Of a DNA stretch of 64,000 bases, positions 8,625-16,933 are shown piece after piece (position 1 is the stretch's first letter; each line of letters begins with the position of its first letter). The DNA is from Paucibacter sp. B2R-40 (GTDB lineage Bacteria; Pseudomonadota; Gammaproteobacteria; Burkholderiales; Burkholderiaceae_C). The notes below the pieces were generated by a model that worked only from the letters and a program-made list of their open reading frames with translations, ran no database searches and had not been told where the DNA came from. Position numbers and translations under genes: made by a program. The DNA lies in assembly GCF_025717555.1 (NCBI RefSeq), contig NZ_JAJIRP010000016.1, forward strand, positions 1 to 64,000. Reading direction: 5' to 3'.

Positions 8625-10331
8625 TCAGTTGGCGGCGCCGGTCACGCCGGTCACAGTTCGTACGGCGTTGGCGGGCGCCTTGAAGGGCTCCAGCCCGATG
8701 CGGCGCACGGTGTCTATGAAACGTTCGGCCTGGCCGTTGCGCTGAGTGCGGTAGGTGTCGATGACGGACTCGATCACATCGGCCACTTCGTCGGCGGCAA
8801 AGGAGGGGCCGATCACGCGGCCTGGCACCGACTGGCCCGACAAGGTCGAGCCGTCCGAGCCGCCCAGCGAAATCTGGTACCACTCCTTGCCGTCCTTGTC
8901 GACGCCGAGCACGCCGATGTGGCCGCTGTGGTGGTGGCCGCAGCTGTTGATGCAGCCGCTGATGTGCAGGTCGATGTCGCCGATGTCGTACTGCTCGTCC
9001 AGGTCTTCGAAGCGCTCGGTGATGGCCGCCGCGACGGGGATGGAGCGGGCATTGGCCAGGGCGCAGAAGTCGCCGCCGGGGCAGGCAATCATGTCGGTCA
9101 GCAGGCCGATATTCGGCGTTGCCAGGCCCAGCGCGCGGGCGGCTTCGAAGACGGCGGGCAGGTCGGCCTCGCGCACCCAGGGCAGCACCAGATTCTGGTC
9201 ATGGCTGACGCGCAGCTCGCTGGCGCTGTAGCGATCGGCCAAGTCGGCCGCCGCTTCCATCTGTGCGTCGGTGGCGTCGCCCGGCGCAATGCCGGCACGC
9301 TTCAGCGACAAGGTCACGGCCCGGTAGCCGCTGAGCTTGTGGCGCGCGACATTGCGTTCCAGCCAGCGCTTGTAGGCGCCAGCTTCGACACCGGCAAAGA
9401 TGTCTGAGGAGGCAGTGGCTTGCACGCCGGCCGGCGTGACGAAGCAGGCCGCCACGCGGTCCAACTCGGCTTGTGGAATCAAGTGCTCTTGGCCCCCGGC
9501 GTCCTGTTCAAGAATTTGCTTGAACTCGGCGTTCACGTCGTCGAAGAAGGCCTGACCTTCGGCCTTGACCAGGATTTTGATGCGAGCCTTGTAGAGGTTG
9601 TCGCGCCGGCCGTAGCGGTTGTAGACCCGCACGATGGCTTCGATGAAGACCAGAATCTGCTGCCAGGGCAGGAATTCGCTGATGACCTGGCCGACGATGG
9701 GTGTGCGGCCCATGCCGCCGCCAACCAGCACCTTGAAGCCAACCTCGCCGGCCGCGTTCTTCAGCAACTGCAGGCCGATGTCATGCCAGGCAATCGCGGC
9801 GCGGTCTTCTGTCGTGCCCGAGACGGCGATCTTGAACTTGCGCGGCAGGAACGCAAACTCCGGATGCAGCGTGCTCCACTGGCGCAGCACTTCGGCGTAC
9901 GGGCGCGGGTCTACCAGTTCGTCATGTGCAACGCCGGCAAAGCAATCGCTGGTGATGTTGCGGATGCAGTTGCCGCTGGTCTGGATGCCGTGCATGTCAA
10001 CGGCGGCCAGGCGGTCCATCACATCGGCCGATTTGTCCAGCGGGATCCAGTTGTATTGCAGGTTCTGGCGGGTCGTGAAGTGACCATAGCCGCGGTCGAA
10101 TTCACGCGCGATGGCACCCAACTGGCGCAGCTGGGCGCTGCTCAGCGCGCCATAAGGAACGGCCACGCGCAGCATTGGCGCGTGGCGCTGCACATACCAG
10201 CCGTTTTGCAGGCGCAGCGGACGGAAGTCTTCGTCCGGCAGGTTGCCGGCCAGATGGCGCTCCAGCTGGTCACGGTACTGCGCCGCGCGGGCGTGGACGA
10301 ATTGGCGGTCAAAGTCGGTGTAGGCGTACAT
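8625..10331 (-). CDS. cysI: Sulfite reductase, siroheme/4Fe-4S hemoprotein (nitrite/sulfite reductase family)
   Basis: A 568-residue enzyme reducing sulfite to sulfide with six electrons. The C-terminal third has the cluster/siroheme cysteines as CPGGDFC and, about 60 residues on, GCINSCG. The ferredoxin-like half-domains (HAPMLRVAVPYG, FTTRQNLQYNWI) are recognisable. The start at 10331 begins MYAYTDFD, typical for the family; the frame stays open 20 codons further upstream, but those residues overlap the end of the TauE gene. No flavoprotein subunit (CysJ) is encoded nearby, and a ferredoxin plus its reductase lie downstream, so ferredoxin-dependent reduction is likely. Confidence 0.93.
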   Translation of the reverse strand: MYAYTDFDRQFVHARAAQYRDQLERHLAGNLPDEDFRPLRLQNGWYVQRHAPMLRVAVPYGALSSAQLRQLGAIAREFDRGYGHFTTRQNLQYNWIPLDKSADVMDRLAAVDMHGIQTSGNCIRNITSDCFAGVAHDELVDPRPYAEVLRQWSTLHPEFAFLPRKFKIAVSGTTEDRAAIAWHDIGLQLLKNAAGEVGFKVLVGGGMGRTPIVGQVISEFLPWQQILVFIEAIVRVYNRYGRRDNLYKARIKILVKAEGQAFFDDVNAEFKQILEQDAGGQEHLIPQAELDRVAACFVTPAGVQATASSDIFAGVEAGAYKRWLERNVARHKLSGYRAVTLSLKRAGIAPGDATDAQMEAAADLADRYSASELRVSHDQNLVLPWVREADLPAVFEAARALGLATPNIGLLTDMIACPGGDFCALANARSIPVAAAITERFEDLDEQYDIGDIDLHISGCINSCGHHHSGHIGVLGVDKDGKEWYQISLGGSDGSTLSGQSVPGRVIGPSFAADEVADVIESVIDTYRTQRNGQAERFIDTVRRIGLEPFKAPANAVRTVTGVTGAAN

Positions 10332-10348
10332 AGTTCTTTGAAATAGAT

Positions 10349-11116
10349 TTAATGGATGACTTTCCAGCCGGCCAAAACCAGCGAGCCGCAAAGCAGGCCG
10401 CGAATCACGCCGTCAGGCAGGCGGCGCGTCAGCTGCGCGCCCAACCAGATGCCGGGCATGGAGCCCAGCAGCAGCGGCAGCAACAAGGCCCAATTTACAT
10501 TGCCCAGCGTCGCATGGCCAATGCCCGCGACGAGTGTCAGGGGAACCGCATGGGCAATATCGCTGCCGACGATGTAGCGGGCCTCCAGGCGCGGGTAGAG
10601 CAAGAGGATCAAGGTGGCGCCAATCGCGCCGGCGCCGATCGACGACAGCGACACCAGCACGCCCAGAATCACGCCGCAAGCCACCGTCAAGGCCGGTTTG
10701 CGTGACTCGGGGATGTAGCGCTCCAGCCGCAGGCCAATCACTTGCCAGGACTTTTTGAAGGCCACCACCACGGCGGTCAGCAGCAGGGCGATGCCCAAGG
10801 AAAAGGTCAGCGTACTGGCCCAGCCCTTGGTGATCTCGGTCATGTGCATGATGGCCACGGTGCCTATCGAGGCCGGGATGCTGCCGAGCAACAAGAGGCC
10901 GGTCAGCTTCCACTTCACATGGCCATGGCGCGCGTGGGCAACCGATCCGGATACTTTGGTCAACGCCGCAAACCACAAGTCGGTACCGATGGCAACGGCC
11001 GGGCTGAGCTTGAAGACCGACAGCAGCAGCGGCGTCATCAAGGAGCCGCCGCCCACGCCGGTGATCCCGACGATGATGCCGACGCCCAAGCCGCTCAATA
11101 CTGCAATCCAGTCCAT
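10349..11116 (-). CDS. TauE/SafE family membrane transporter
   Basis: A 255-residue integral membrane protein with about eight hydrophobic segments in two repeats, the glycine-rich GVGIIVGITGVGGGSLMTP near the N-terminus and a related stretch (SLSSIGAGAIGATL) in the middle, as in TauE/SafE proteins. These move sulfur-containing anions such as sulfite or organosulfonates. It is the first gene of the sulfate operon, 17 bp before cysI, so export of excess sulfite or uptake of a sulfur source is the natural guess; the direction is not decided by sequence. An AAGGAG ribosome-binding site precedes the chosen ATG. Confidence 0.9.
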   Translation of the reverse strand: MDWIAVLSGLGVGIIVGITGVGGGSLMTPLLLSVFKLSPAVAIGTDLWFAALTKVSGSVAHARHGHVKWKLTGLLLLGSIPASIGTVAIMHMTEITKGWASTLTFSLGIALLLTAVVVAFKKSWQVIGLRLERYIPESRKPALTVACGVILGVLVSLSSIGAGAIGATLILLLYPRLEARYIVGSDIAHAVPLTLVAGIGHATLGNVNWALLLPLLLGSMPGIWLGAQLTRRLPDGVIRGLLCGSLVLAGWKVIH

Positions 11117-11162
11117 GCATCTCCTTGTTGAGCGGCCACGGAGGCAACCCTAGGGGGCGGAC

Positions 11163-11232
11163 TTTAATGTTCGGCTATAGATATGCAAACCATTTGTTCG
11201 TAAATTGCTTATTCGATAATTCGTATATAGCG
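11163..11232 (-). promoter_or_regulatory. Candidate promoter/operator region of the sulfate operon
   Basis: An unusually A/T-rich block in the 198-bp divergent gap between the TauE gene and the NYN gene. It contains the partly symmetrical TTATTCGATAA (11209-11219), of the TTAT...ATAA kind bound by CysB-like LysR regulators, and several TATA-like hexamers on the minus strand. CysB-type control is a plausible inference; no exact consensus match is claimed. Confidence 0.4.
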
Positions 11233-11314
11233 GCCTGCCGGCTAGGTCGCCCGGCCCGCTCGCGGTAAGCTCAGCGTCCCCGCCTTCCCTGAATTCTGTC
11301 AAACCTACGTCCAC

Positions 11315-12232
11315 ATGTCCCAATTCCCCAGCTCCCGCGCCGAAGCCACCAAAGTGGCGATTTACTGGGATTTTGAAAATCTCCATGCCGTGCTGGCCAA
11401 CGCCGCGCATGGCGACAGCGCCTACCGCGACAACCGGCTCAAGCTGCAGCCGGTCTTTGTCGACCTCAAGCCCATTCTTGAATATGCCGCGTCCTTGGGC
11501 GACATCATCATCAACCGCGCCTATGGCAACTGGCAGTTTTTTGCCAATTACCGCCATGCCTTGAACGAGGCCGGGGTCGATTTGATCCAGATGTTCCCGC
11601 GCGGCTCGAATATGAAGAACAGTGCCGACATCCGCATGGCGCTGGATGCGCTCAGCGATGTGCACAACCACCCGCATCTGACCCATGTGGTGGTGATCTC
11701 CAGCGACAGCGACTTCATCAGCCTGGCGCAAAAGGTCAAGCAGGCCGGCCGCTTCATCGCCGGCGTCGGCGTGGCCGGCTACAGCAACCGCTTCTGGACG
11801 GTCAGCTGCAACGAGTTCAAGTTCTATCAAAACCTGTTGGCCGCGTCGGCGCCTAGCCCAGTTGAAGGAGAGCCGCTGGAGCTGGAAGCTGGGGCGGGCG
11901 TCGTGCCGCCTGCGGTAGACGAGGTCGAGTCGGTCGAAGCTGTCGGCTCACCGTCGCTGGAGGACGCCAAACAAGCCTTGCTGCGCGCGCTCAAGCAATT
12001 GGTGGATCGCAACGGTGAAAACTATGTGTCGCGCAGCGCGCTCAAGGTCTTCATCAAACGCCTTTTGCCCTCGTTTGATGAGCAGGCGCTGGGTTGCAGC
12101 AATTTCTCGGAGTTCTTGCATCGCTTCCCCGACTTGGTGGTCGAGGTCGACGCGATCAGCGGCGGCCATGTGGCGTTCGCCAATCAGCCGGTCGGGCAGG
12201 CTGTTGCCTCGCCGGAAGATCCGGCCGCTTAA
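11315..12232 (+). CDS. NYN-domain ribonuclease-like protein with C-terminal OST-HTH/LOTUS domain
   Basis: A 305-residue protein of the LabA/DUF88-like family. The N-terminal NYN domain (residues 13-165) is a PIN-like nuclease fold with its acidic residues in YWDFENLHA (D19, E21), SADIRMALDAL (D105) and ISSDSDFISLA (D131, D133). After an acidic linker (about 170-205) a C-terminal OST-HTH/LOTUS-type domain (about 210-295) ends the protein. The combination suggests RNA cleavage guided by an RNA-binding winged helix; the targets are unknown. It is divergent from the sulfate operon, and its stop overlaps that of the convergent ybiB by 4 bp. Confidence 0.88.
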   Translation: MSQFPSSRAEATKVAIYWDFENLHAVLANAAHGDSAYRDNRLKLQPVFVDLKPILEYAASLGDIIINRAYGNWQFFANYRHALNEAGVDLIQMFPRGSNMKNSADIRMALDALSDVHNHPHLTHVVVISSDSDFISLAQKVKQAGRFIAGVGVAGYSNRFWTVSCNEFKFYQNLLAASAPSPVEGEPLELEAGAGVVPPAVDEVESVEAVGSPSLEDAKQALLRALKQLVDRNGENYVSRSALKVFIKRLLPSFDEQALGCSNFSEFLHRFPDLVVEVDAISGGHVAFANQPVGQAVASPEDPAA

Positions 12233-13158
12233 GAAGTGGCCAGCTGAACCAAGGCCCGCACCTGCTCCGTGATGCGCGGGGGCACGGCCGCGCTGCCGTC
12301 CAGCATCGCGCGGATCAGCGCCGCGTTGGCCTGGGCATCACAAGCGTCTGACAGCGGCCAAGCTATGTCCTCGGTGTCGGCCGGGTGCAGATCCGAGCGT
12401 TGGCCGTCTGCATAGCCGTAGAGCTGGGCCTTGCGACGCAGATGCGCATAGGCCTCGCCCTCGCTGGCGCGCATCAAAAGCGCGCGCCCACCGTTCGCCG
12501 TCAGCCCCGTCAGAGCCTCGCCCATGCTGATCAGGTACTCCGGATGCGTGACGGCCACCACTCGCACACTGCGCCCAGGTGCGGCGTCCAGCAGCTTGGC
12601 CACGCTGTGGCCGCTATTGCGCACGCCCAGGCGTGGCCGCAAGGCCATCAAGGCGTCGAGACCAGGGTTCAGCGCGGCCAGCGGCAGGCAAGCCAGACGG
12701 GTGCTCAACAAATGCGCGGAAGCTTCGGCCACCGATTCGGCCAAAGGCAGACCCAGCGCGGCCAGCAAATCGAACGGGCTTTCGCGGCTGTCGAAATCAT
12801 GCCGCCCGTGTATCAACACCGGCACACCCTCGCGCGCCAGCAATAGCGCCACCAGTGGCAATAGATTGGCCTGCTTGCGGGCGCCGTTGAAGGTCGGCAG
12901 CAACACGCAGCGGGGGCCTGTGGCGCCACCAGGCACGCTGATGTGCGCCGTGCGTGCCTGCATCGCGCGCTCGAAGCCCGTCAGCTCCGCCTCGCACTCG
13001 CCCTTGATGCGCAGCGACAGCAGGATCGCGCCCAGTTCCAGATCCGGTACGGCGCCGTCCAGGATGGCGCCAAACAACGCCTCGGCCGTGGCCGCGTCCA
13101 TATCGCGGGCGCCCTTGACGCCGCGGCCGATTTCCTTGATGAGGGGAGCAAATTGCAT
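12229..13158 (-). CDS. ybiB: YbiB/TrpD2 family DNA-binding protein (anthranilate phosphoribosyltransferase fold)
   Basis: A 309-residue protein related to anthranilate phosphoribosyltransferase (TrpD) but of the TrpD2/YbiB subgroup. It opens with a helical domain (IGRGVKGARDMDAATAEALF) and has family stretches such as LPTFNGARKQANLLPLVALL, LIHGRHDFDSRES and LGVRNSGHSVAKLLDA. YbiB of E. coli binds nucleic acid and responds to DNA damage, so tryptophan synthesis is not expected; no trp genes are nearby. It is transcribed divergently from the DUF1993 gene. Confidence 0.88.
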   Translation of the reverse strand: MQFAPLIKEIGRGVKGARDMDAATAEALFGAILDGAVPDLELGAILLSLRIKGECEAELTGFERAMQARTAHISVPGGATGPRCVLLPTFNGARKQANLLPLVALLLAREGVPVLIHGRHDFDSRESPFDLLAALGLPLAESVAEASAHLLSTRLACLPLAALNPGLDALMALRPRLGVRNSGHSVAKLLDAAPGRSVRVVAVTHPEYLISMGEALTGLTANGGRALLMRASEGEAYAHLRRKAQLYGYADGQRSDLHPADTEDIAWPLSDACDAQANAALIRAMLDGSAAVPPRITEQVRALVQLATS

Positions 13159-13273
13159 GGTGGCAGTTTAGTGGCCAGCAGCGTGAGCCGCAGAAGGATA
13201 GGCGGCGCTCAGCCAAAACTCGCGCGGCCTGCCAGAATGGCGCTCTTCCAAACCTACCGACTGCGCCATCCCC

Positions 13274-13783
13274 ATGAGCAACCCAATTTTTCAAGCCTCC
13301 GTACCCGTGTTCAAGCAGATGTTGGGCGGCTTGTCCGACGTGCTGGCCAAGGCCGAAGCCCATGCGAGCGCGCGCAATATCGACGCCAATGCCTTGCTGC
13401 AAGCGCGCCTGTTCCCCGATATGTTCGCGCTGACCAAGCAGGTGCAAGTGGCCTGCGATTTCGCCAAGGGCGTGTGCGCTCGTTTGGCCGGCGTCGAAGT
13501 GCCCTCAGCCGAAGACAGCGAGCAGAGTTTTGCCGAGCTGCAAGCGCGCATCCAAAAGACCTTGGCCTTCATTGAAGGCCTGGACGCCACCAAGTTCGTA
13601 GACGCCGCTGCCCGCGACATCGTGACCCGCCCCGGCACGCCCAAGGAGCGCCACTTCACCGGCCAGGACTATTTGCTGCATTACGGTCTGCCGCAGTTTT
13701 TCTTCCACGTCACCACCGCCTATGCATTGCTGCGCCATAACGGTGTGGAAGTGGGCAAGAAAGACTATATGGGCGCCTATTGA
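13274..13783 (+). CDS. DUF1993 family protein
   Basis: A 169-residue soluble protein matching the DUF1993 family in length and layout: an N-terminal helix with VPVFKQMLGGLSDVLAKAEAH, a central LFPDMFALTKQVQVACDFAKG and a C-terminal FFHVTTAYALLRHNGVEVGK. Members have a DinB-like four-helix-bundle appearance, but no function is established. It has its own short upstream region, divergent from ybiB, and is probably monocistronic. Confidence 0.88.
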   Translation: MSNPIFQASVPVFKQMLGGLSDVLAKAEAHASARNIDANALLQARLFPDMFALTKQVQVACDFAKGVCARLAGVEVPSAEDSEQSFAELQARIQKTLAFIEGLDATKFVDAAARDIVTRPGTPKERHFTGQDYLLHYGLPQFFFHVTTAYALLRHNGVEVGKKDYMGAY

Positions 13784-13893
13784 TGATCGGTCTGAGCCCC
13801 TGTCAGTTCATGGCAAACTCGGGGTCGTTTCAGGTAAGTTCCAGCAACATTGGCGCAATATCGAGGTGATGTGCGCCACAACAGGAGATCGCA

Positions 13894-14034
13894 ATGGCAA
13901 AAGGTCAGCAAAAAACCAATAAAGAAGCGAAGAAGCCAAAGAAGGACACATCCCCTCCAAAGCCGATTTCTCCTGATGCAGTGACGCCAACACGGGTGAC
14001 GGTGGTGGCCGATCGCAGCAAGAAGGCAAAGTGA
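13894..14034 (+). CDS. Small basic protein (46 residues), hypothetical
   Basis: A short frame starting MAKGQQKTNKEAKKPKKD and ending SKKAK, with an AGGAG ribosome-binding site 7 bases before the ATG. It is lysine- and proline-rich with no hydrophobic segment. The MAKGQ...NKE.KKPKK opening resembles a family of very small conserved hypothetical proteins in Proteobacteria, which supports a real gene. A nucleic-acid-binding role is only a guess from charge. A hairpin lies 68 bp downstream. Confidence 0.75.
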   Translation: MAKGQQKTNKEAKKPKKDTSPPKPISPDAVTPTRVTVVADRSKKAK

Positions 14035-14102
14035 ATTGGCGGCCCGTGCTCGCGGGCCAAGCCGGCCAAGTCAGGCCAAGCGCTGCTAAACAGCGCCGAT
14101 AA

Positions 14103-14126
14103 AAATGGACCCCTCGGGGTCCATTT
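14103..14126 (-). terminator. Terminator hairpin between the small basic gene and the PEP-CTERM gene
   Basis: An 11-bp inverted repeat (14103-14113 with 14116-14126). On the minus strand it is followed by five T, so it fits best as the terminator of the leftward PEP-CTERM gene. On the plus strand only three T follow, so its action on the convergent small gene would be weaker. Confidence 0.7.
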
Positions 14127-14164
14127 GTCGTTCTGCAGAGCGCTTGTTTAAAGCGCTTGAAGGC

Positions 14165-14878
14165 CTAGCGGTTGTGCCGGTTCGAGCGGCGGCGCGATAC
14201 AAAGCCGATCACGCCCAGTCCAGCCATCAGCAAAGCGTAGCTGCTGGGCTCCGGCACGGCGGTAACCGGCGGCAGGGCGTTGAAGCGCAACAAGTCCTGG
14301 TGATCGGCATTGCTGAGCTTCTCGACTTGATACAGGTTGGCGCCCTTGTAGGCAGCGCCGGCATCCAGGTAGCTGTTGGCCTGGCTCATCAGCGAGGCGT
14401 AATTGGCGCTGCTGTCATTGAGGCTGAAGCCCTGGCTGACATCGCCATAGCTGCCCTCGGTGACGCTGAATTTGCCGGCCTTGCTTTCATGGGTCAACTC
14501 CCACACCGCCAGCTGAAAAGCCGCGCGCTCGGTGTTGGTGTCTACCGATGCATAGCTGGCAGACAGCAGATTTTGCAGATTGCTGCCCTGGCTGGTGTTG
14601 AAACTGCCGACCTGGTAGGTCTGCAGCGAGCTGGAGGTGTACTGCCCCAATTCCACGCAGTAGGCCGAGAAGCTCCTTTTGTCGCTGGTCTCGAAGTTCA
14701 GCAAGCCGGCGGTGACGCCGCTCCTGTTGCTGCTGAATTGTTTGATGTCGAGCTTGACGCCGCCACCGGAAATGCCGGTGTACTTGAGGCTCAAGTCGGT
14801 GGCCAAAGCGCTCGAAGTGACGGTCGCCAAGCCGGCCAGAAGCAATGTTGTGGCAAAAGCAGAGTGGAGTTTTTTCAT
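14165..14878 (-). CDS. PEP-CTERM sorted surface protein with thioester-domain-like motifs
   Basis: A 237-residue exported protein. Residues 1-26 are a signal peptide (cleavage after SALA); the C-terminus has the sorting signal VPEPSS (208-213), a hydrophobic helix (YALLMAGLGVIGFV) and a basic tail, the substrate layout for an exosortase. The ectodomain has SAYCVEL (C74) and AFQLAVWEL (Q122), which resemble the Cys and Gln motifs of thioester (TED) domains; this is pattern similarity only. The start at 14878 gives a normal signal peptide; the frame runs further upstream without one. The XrtB exosortase gene lies 6.4 kb away. Confidence 0.88.
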   Translation of the reverse strand: MKKLHSAFATTLLLAGLATVTSSALATDLSLKYTGISGGGVKLDIKQFSSNRSGVTAGLLNFETSDKRSFSAYCVELGQYTSSSLQTYQVGSFNTSQGSNLQNLLSASYASVDTNTERAAFQLAVWELTHESKAGKFSVTEGSYGDVSQGFSLNDSSANYASLMSQANSYLDAGAAYKGANLYQVEKLSNADHQDLLRFNALPPVTAVPEPSSYALLMAGLGVIGFVSRRRSNRHNR

Positions 14879-15140
14879 GTGACTGTGAGCCGGGCCTGAA
14901 CCCTGGGCTTTTTTCCTCTTGTCCTCGTGACTGAAGCTGCGGACTGTAGGGACAGGCCCTAGCCTGCGCCAGACCTTGCGCCGCACTTGTCACAGTGGTT
15001 GTGAGCTTGTGCACGGGCCAAGCCCCGGTGTTTCATTTGCTTACAGGGTGGCTCTCAAGTGGTATGGGCTGGCGAAGGCAAGCGCACCGTTAAACTCCCG
15101 CTTCTGCGCCGCAGCGTGCGAATCAACGAGATCCTTACCC

Positions 15141-15557
15141 ATGGCCGGCCTTAACTCCACCACCCCCACGCCCACCGACATCACCGTTCACCAGCAGTCG
15201 CGCGTGCTGGAGGTGGCGTTCTCGGATGGTGCGCGCTTTCGCATCCCCTTCGAGTTGATGCGTGTCTACAGCCCCTCGGCCGAGGTCAAAGGCCATGGCC
15301 CCGGCCAGGAAACGCTGCAAACCGGCAAGCGCGAGGTGCTGATCACCGCCTTGGCGCCGGTCGGCCATTACGCCGTGCAGCCGCAGTTCTCCGATGGCCA
15401 CGACAGCGGCCTGTTCTCCTGGGACTATCTGTACGACTTGGGCGCCAATCAGGCCAGGCTGTGGCAAGACTACGAAGCCCGCTTGGCGGCAGCCGGCCTC
15501 AGCCGGGATCAGCCGATGCCGATCAAGGGCGGCGGCAGTGCCTGCGCCAGCCACTGA
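15141..15557 (+). CDS. DUF971 family protein (GBBH-like N-terminal domain)
   Basis: A 138-residue protein with a DUF971 domain, the small metal-binding module also found at the N-terminus of gamma-butyrobetaine hydroxylase. Recognisable stretches are [31 protein letters not shown] and [22 protein letters not shown]. The start at 15141 (MAGLNS) is used because the frame upstream is not protein-like. In many Burkholderiales this gene directly precedes ubiE, as here (41 bp gap); its role is unknown. Confidence 0.9.
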   Translation: MAGLNSTTPTPTDITVHQQSRVLEVAFSDGARFRIPFELMRVYSPSAEVKGHGPGQETLQTGKREVLITALAPVGHYAVQPQFSDGHDSGLFSWDYLYDLGANQARLWQDYEARLAAAGLSRDQPMPIKGGGSACASH

Positions 15558-15598
15558 AGCCCACTTCATCAATCACAGAATTTGAAAGCCTTGCTCCC

Positions 15599-16330
15599 AT
15601 GACCAGCACCCATTTCGGCTACAAAACCGTTGACGAAGGCGAAAAAGCCAGCCGCGTGCGCGGCGTGTTCGACTCGGTCGCCTCGCGCTACGACGTGATG
15701 AACGACCTGATGTCCATGGGCATGCACCGCGCCTGGAAGGCCTATACCGTGGCCGTCGCCAATCTCAAGGCGGGCGAGCGCGTGCTCGACATCGCCGGCG
15801 GCACCGGTGATCTGGCGCGCGCCTTTGCCCGCAAGGTCGGCGACAGCGGCATGGTCGTGCACACCGACATCAACGAGGCGATGCTGCGCCAAGGCCGCAA
15901 CCGCCTGCTCGACGAAGGCTTGATCCTGCCCACCAGCCTGTGCGACGCCGAAAAGCTGCCCTTCAAGGACGAAAGCTTCGATCTCGTCAGTGTCGCCTTC
16001 GGCCTGCGCAATATGACCCATAAAGATCAGGCGCTGGCCGAAATGTGTCGGGTGCTCAAGCCCGGCGGCCGCCTGCTGGTGCTGGAGTTTTCCAAAGTTG
16101 CAGCTCCCTTGCAAAAGCCGTACGACTGGTACTCATTCAAGATCTTGCCGCGTCTGGGCCAGATGATCGCCGGCGACGCCGACAGCTACCGCTACCTGGC
16201 CGAGTCCATCCGCATGCACCCGGGCCAGCAAGAGCTCAAGGCGATGATGAAGACGGCCGGCTTCGGCCATGTCGATGTGCACAACCTCAGCGCAGGTGTA
16301 GTGGCGCTGCACGCGGGGATCAAGTGTTGA
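15599..16330 (+). CDS. ubiE: Ubiquinone/menaquinone biosynthesis C-methyltransferase UbiE
   Basis: A 243-residue SAM-dependent methyltransferase that carries out the C-methylation in ubiquinone synthesis. It begins [25 protein letters not shown], has SAM motif [11 protein letters not shown] (62-71), and the family signatures [14 protein letters not shown] and [30 protein letters not shown]. Length is normal. In related genomes ubiE is usually followed by a Tim44-like gene and ubiJ/ubiB; here the EPS locus follows instead. Confidence 0.97.
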   Translation: MTSTHFGYKTVDEGEKASRVRGVFDSVASRYDVMNDLMSMGMHRAWKAYTVAVANLKAGERVLDIAGGTGDLARAFARKVGDSGMVVHTDINEAMLRQGRNRLLDEGLILPTSLCDAEKLPFKDESFDLVSVAFGLRNMTHKDQALAEMCRVLKPGGRLLVLEFSKVAAPLQKPYDWYSFKILPRLGQMIAGDADSYRYLAESIRMHPGQQELKAMMKTAGFGHVDVHNLSAGVVALHAGIKC

Positions 16331-16599
16331 TGTTTGCGCCACCTTCGATGCGGCCATCGTCATCGTTGCGGTGCAGGCTTGCCACCCAAGCCTTGTCCTA
16401 GTCTGCGCAATGGCCTGCCCCTCGAAGCCAGGCTGATCTTCAAATATGGGCCTCTGGGTCCCTGGCATCCAGGCCAAGAAATATTCAGGCCAGCAAGAGA
16501 ATCTAGCCAGGAACAAGGGGATGCAGGGGATGTGCGTTGCCCTGGCACATCACAAGAATGGGATGGGCCGCCCCGACCTTTCTTGACCCCCCCCTTGGC

Positions 16600-16623
16600 G
16601 GCCGACGACCTCTATCGTCGGCC
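16600..16623. repeat. Perfect 9-bp inverted repeat upstream of eps genes
   Basis: The arms GGCCGACGA (16600-16608) and TCGTCGGCC (16615-16623) are perfectly complementary around a 6-base centre. No T run follows, so it is more likely an operator for a dimeric regulator, or an RNA hairpin, than a terminator. Confidence 0.5.
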
Positions 16624-16784
16624 TAGGGCCGCTCACAGTCATGGATCAAAATTCAGCTCCGTGACATCTTCGCCAAGCTTGCCATCCAAGCTCGGCCGGC
16701 CAAGCGAGCCAAATCGCACCCCCCTGAACCAATGCCCCAAACCTCCACTTGCGTCATATCAGGCCATTGCAAACGCGTTCATCC

Positions 16785-16933
16785 GGGTAAACCGTAGGCA
16801 ATCCCACCGGGATTTACCCCTGTGCTGGGGTGAATTGTCATTTTCCAAAGTTACACTCGCTCGTCCCAAAAGGGCTAGCTGCGTGCTGCATTGCAGCAAA
16901 AATTTTAGACAGAGACGCCGGGGCCGGCGTCTC
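16785..16933 (+). promoter_or_regulatory. Structured leader of the eps operon (three hairpins)
   Basis: Three stem-loops follow each other in the 180 bases before epsD. The first is GGGTAAA...TTTACCC (16785-16791 with 16813-16819), enclosing ATCCC/GGGAT. The second is TGCTGC/GCAGCA (16884-16889 with 16893-16898), followed by AAAAATTTT. The third is a 10-bp stem (16912-16921 with 16924-16933) ending 29 bases before the epsD start codon. Such stacking suggests a regulatory leader or an attenuator; it matches no riboswitch class I know. Confidence 0.4.

Noticed and set aside
16540-16560. TGGCAC hexamer as a sigma-54 -24 element upstream of epsD
   Set aside because: The -24 half is perfect but no GC-containing -12 element follows at the required distance; other GG-N10-GC matches in the region are too weak.
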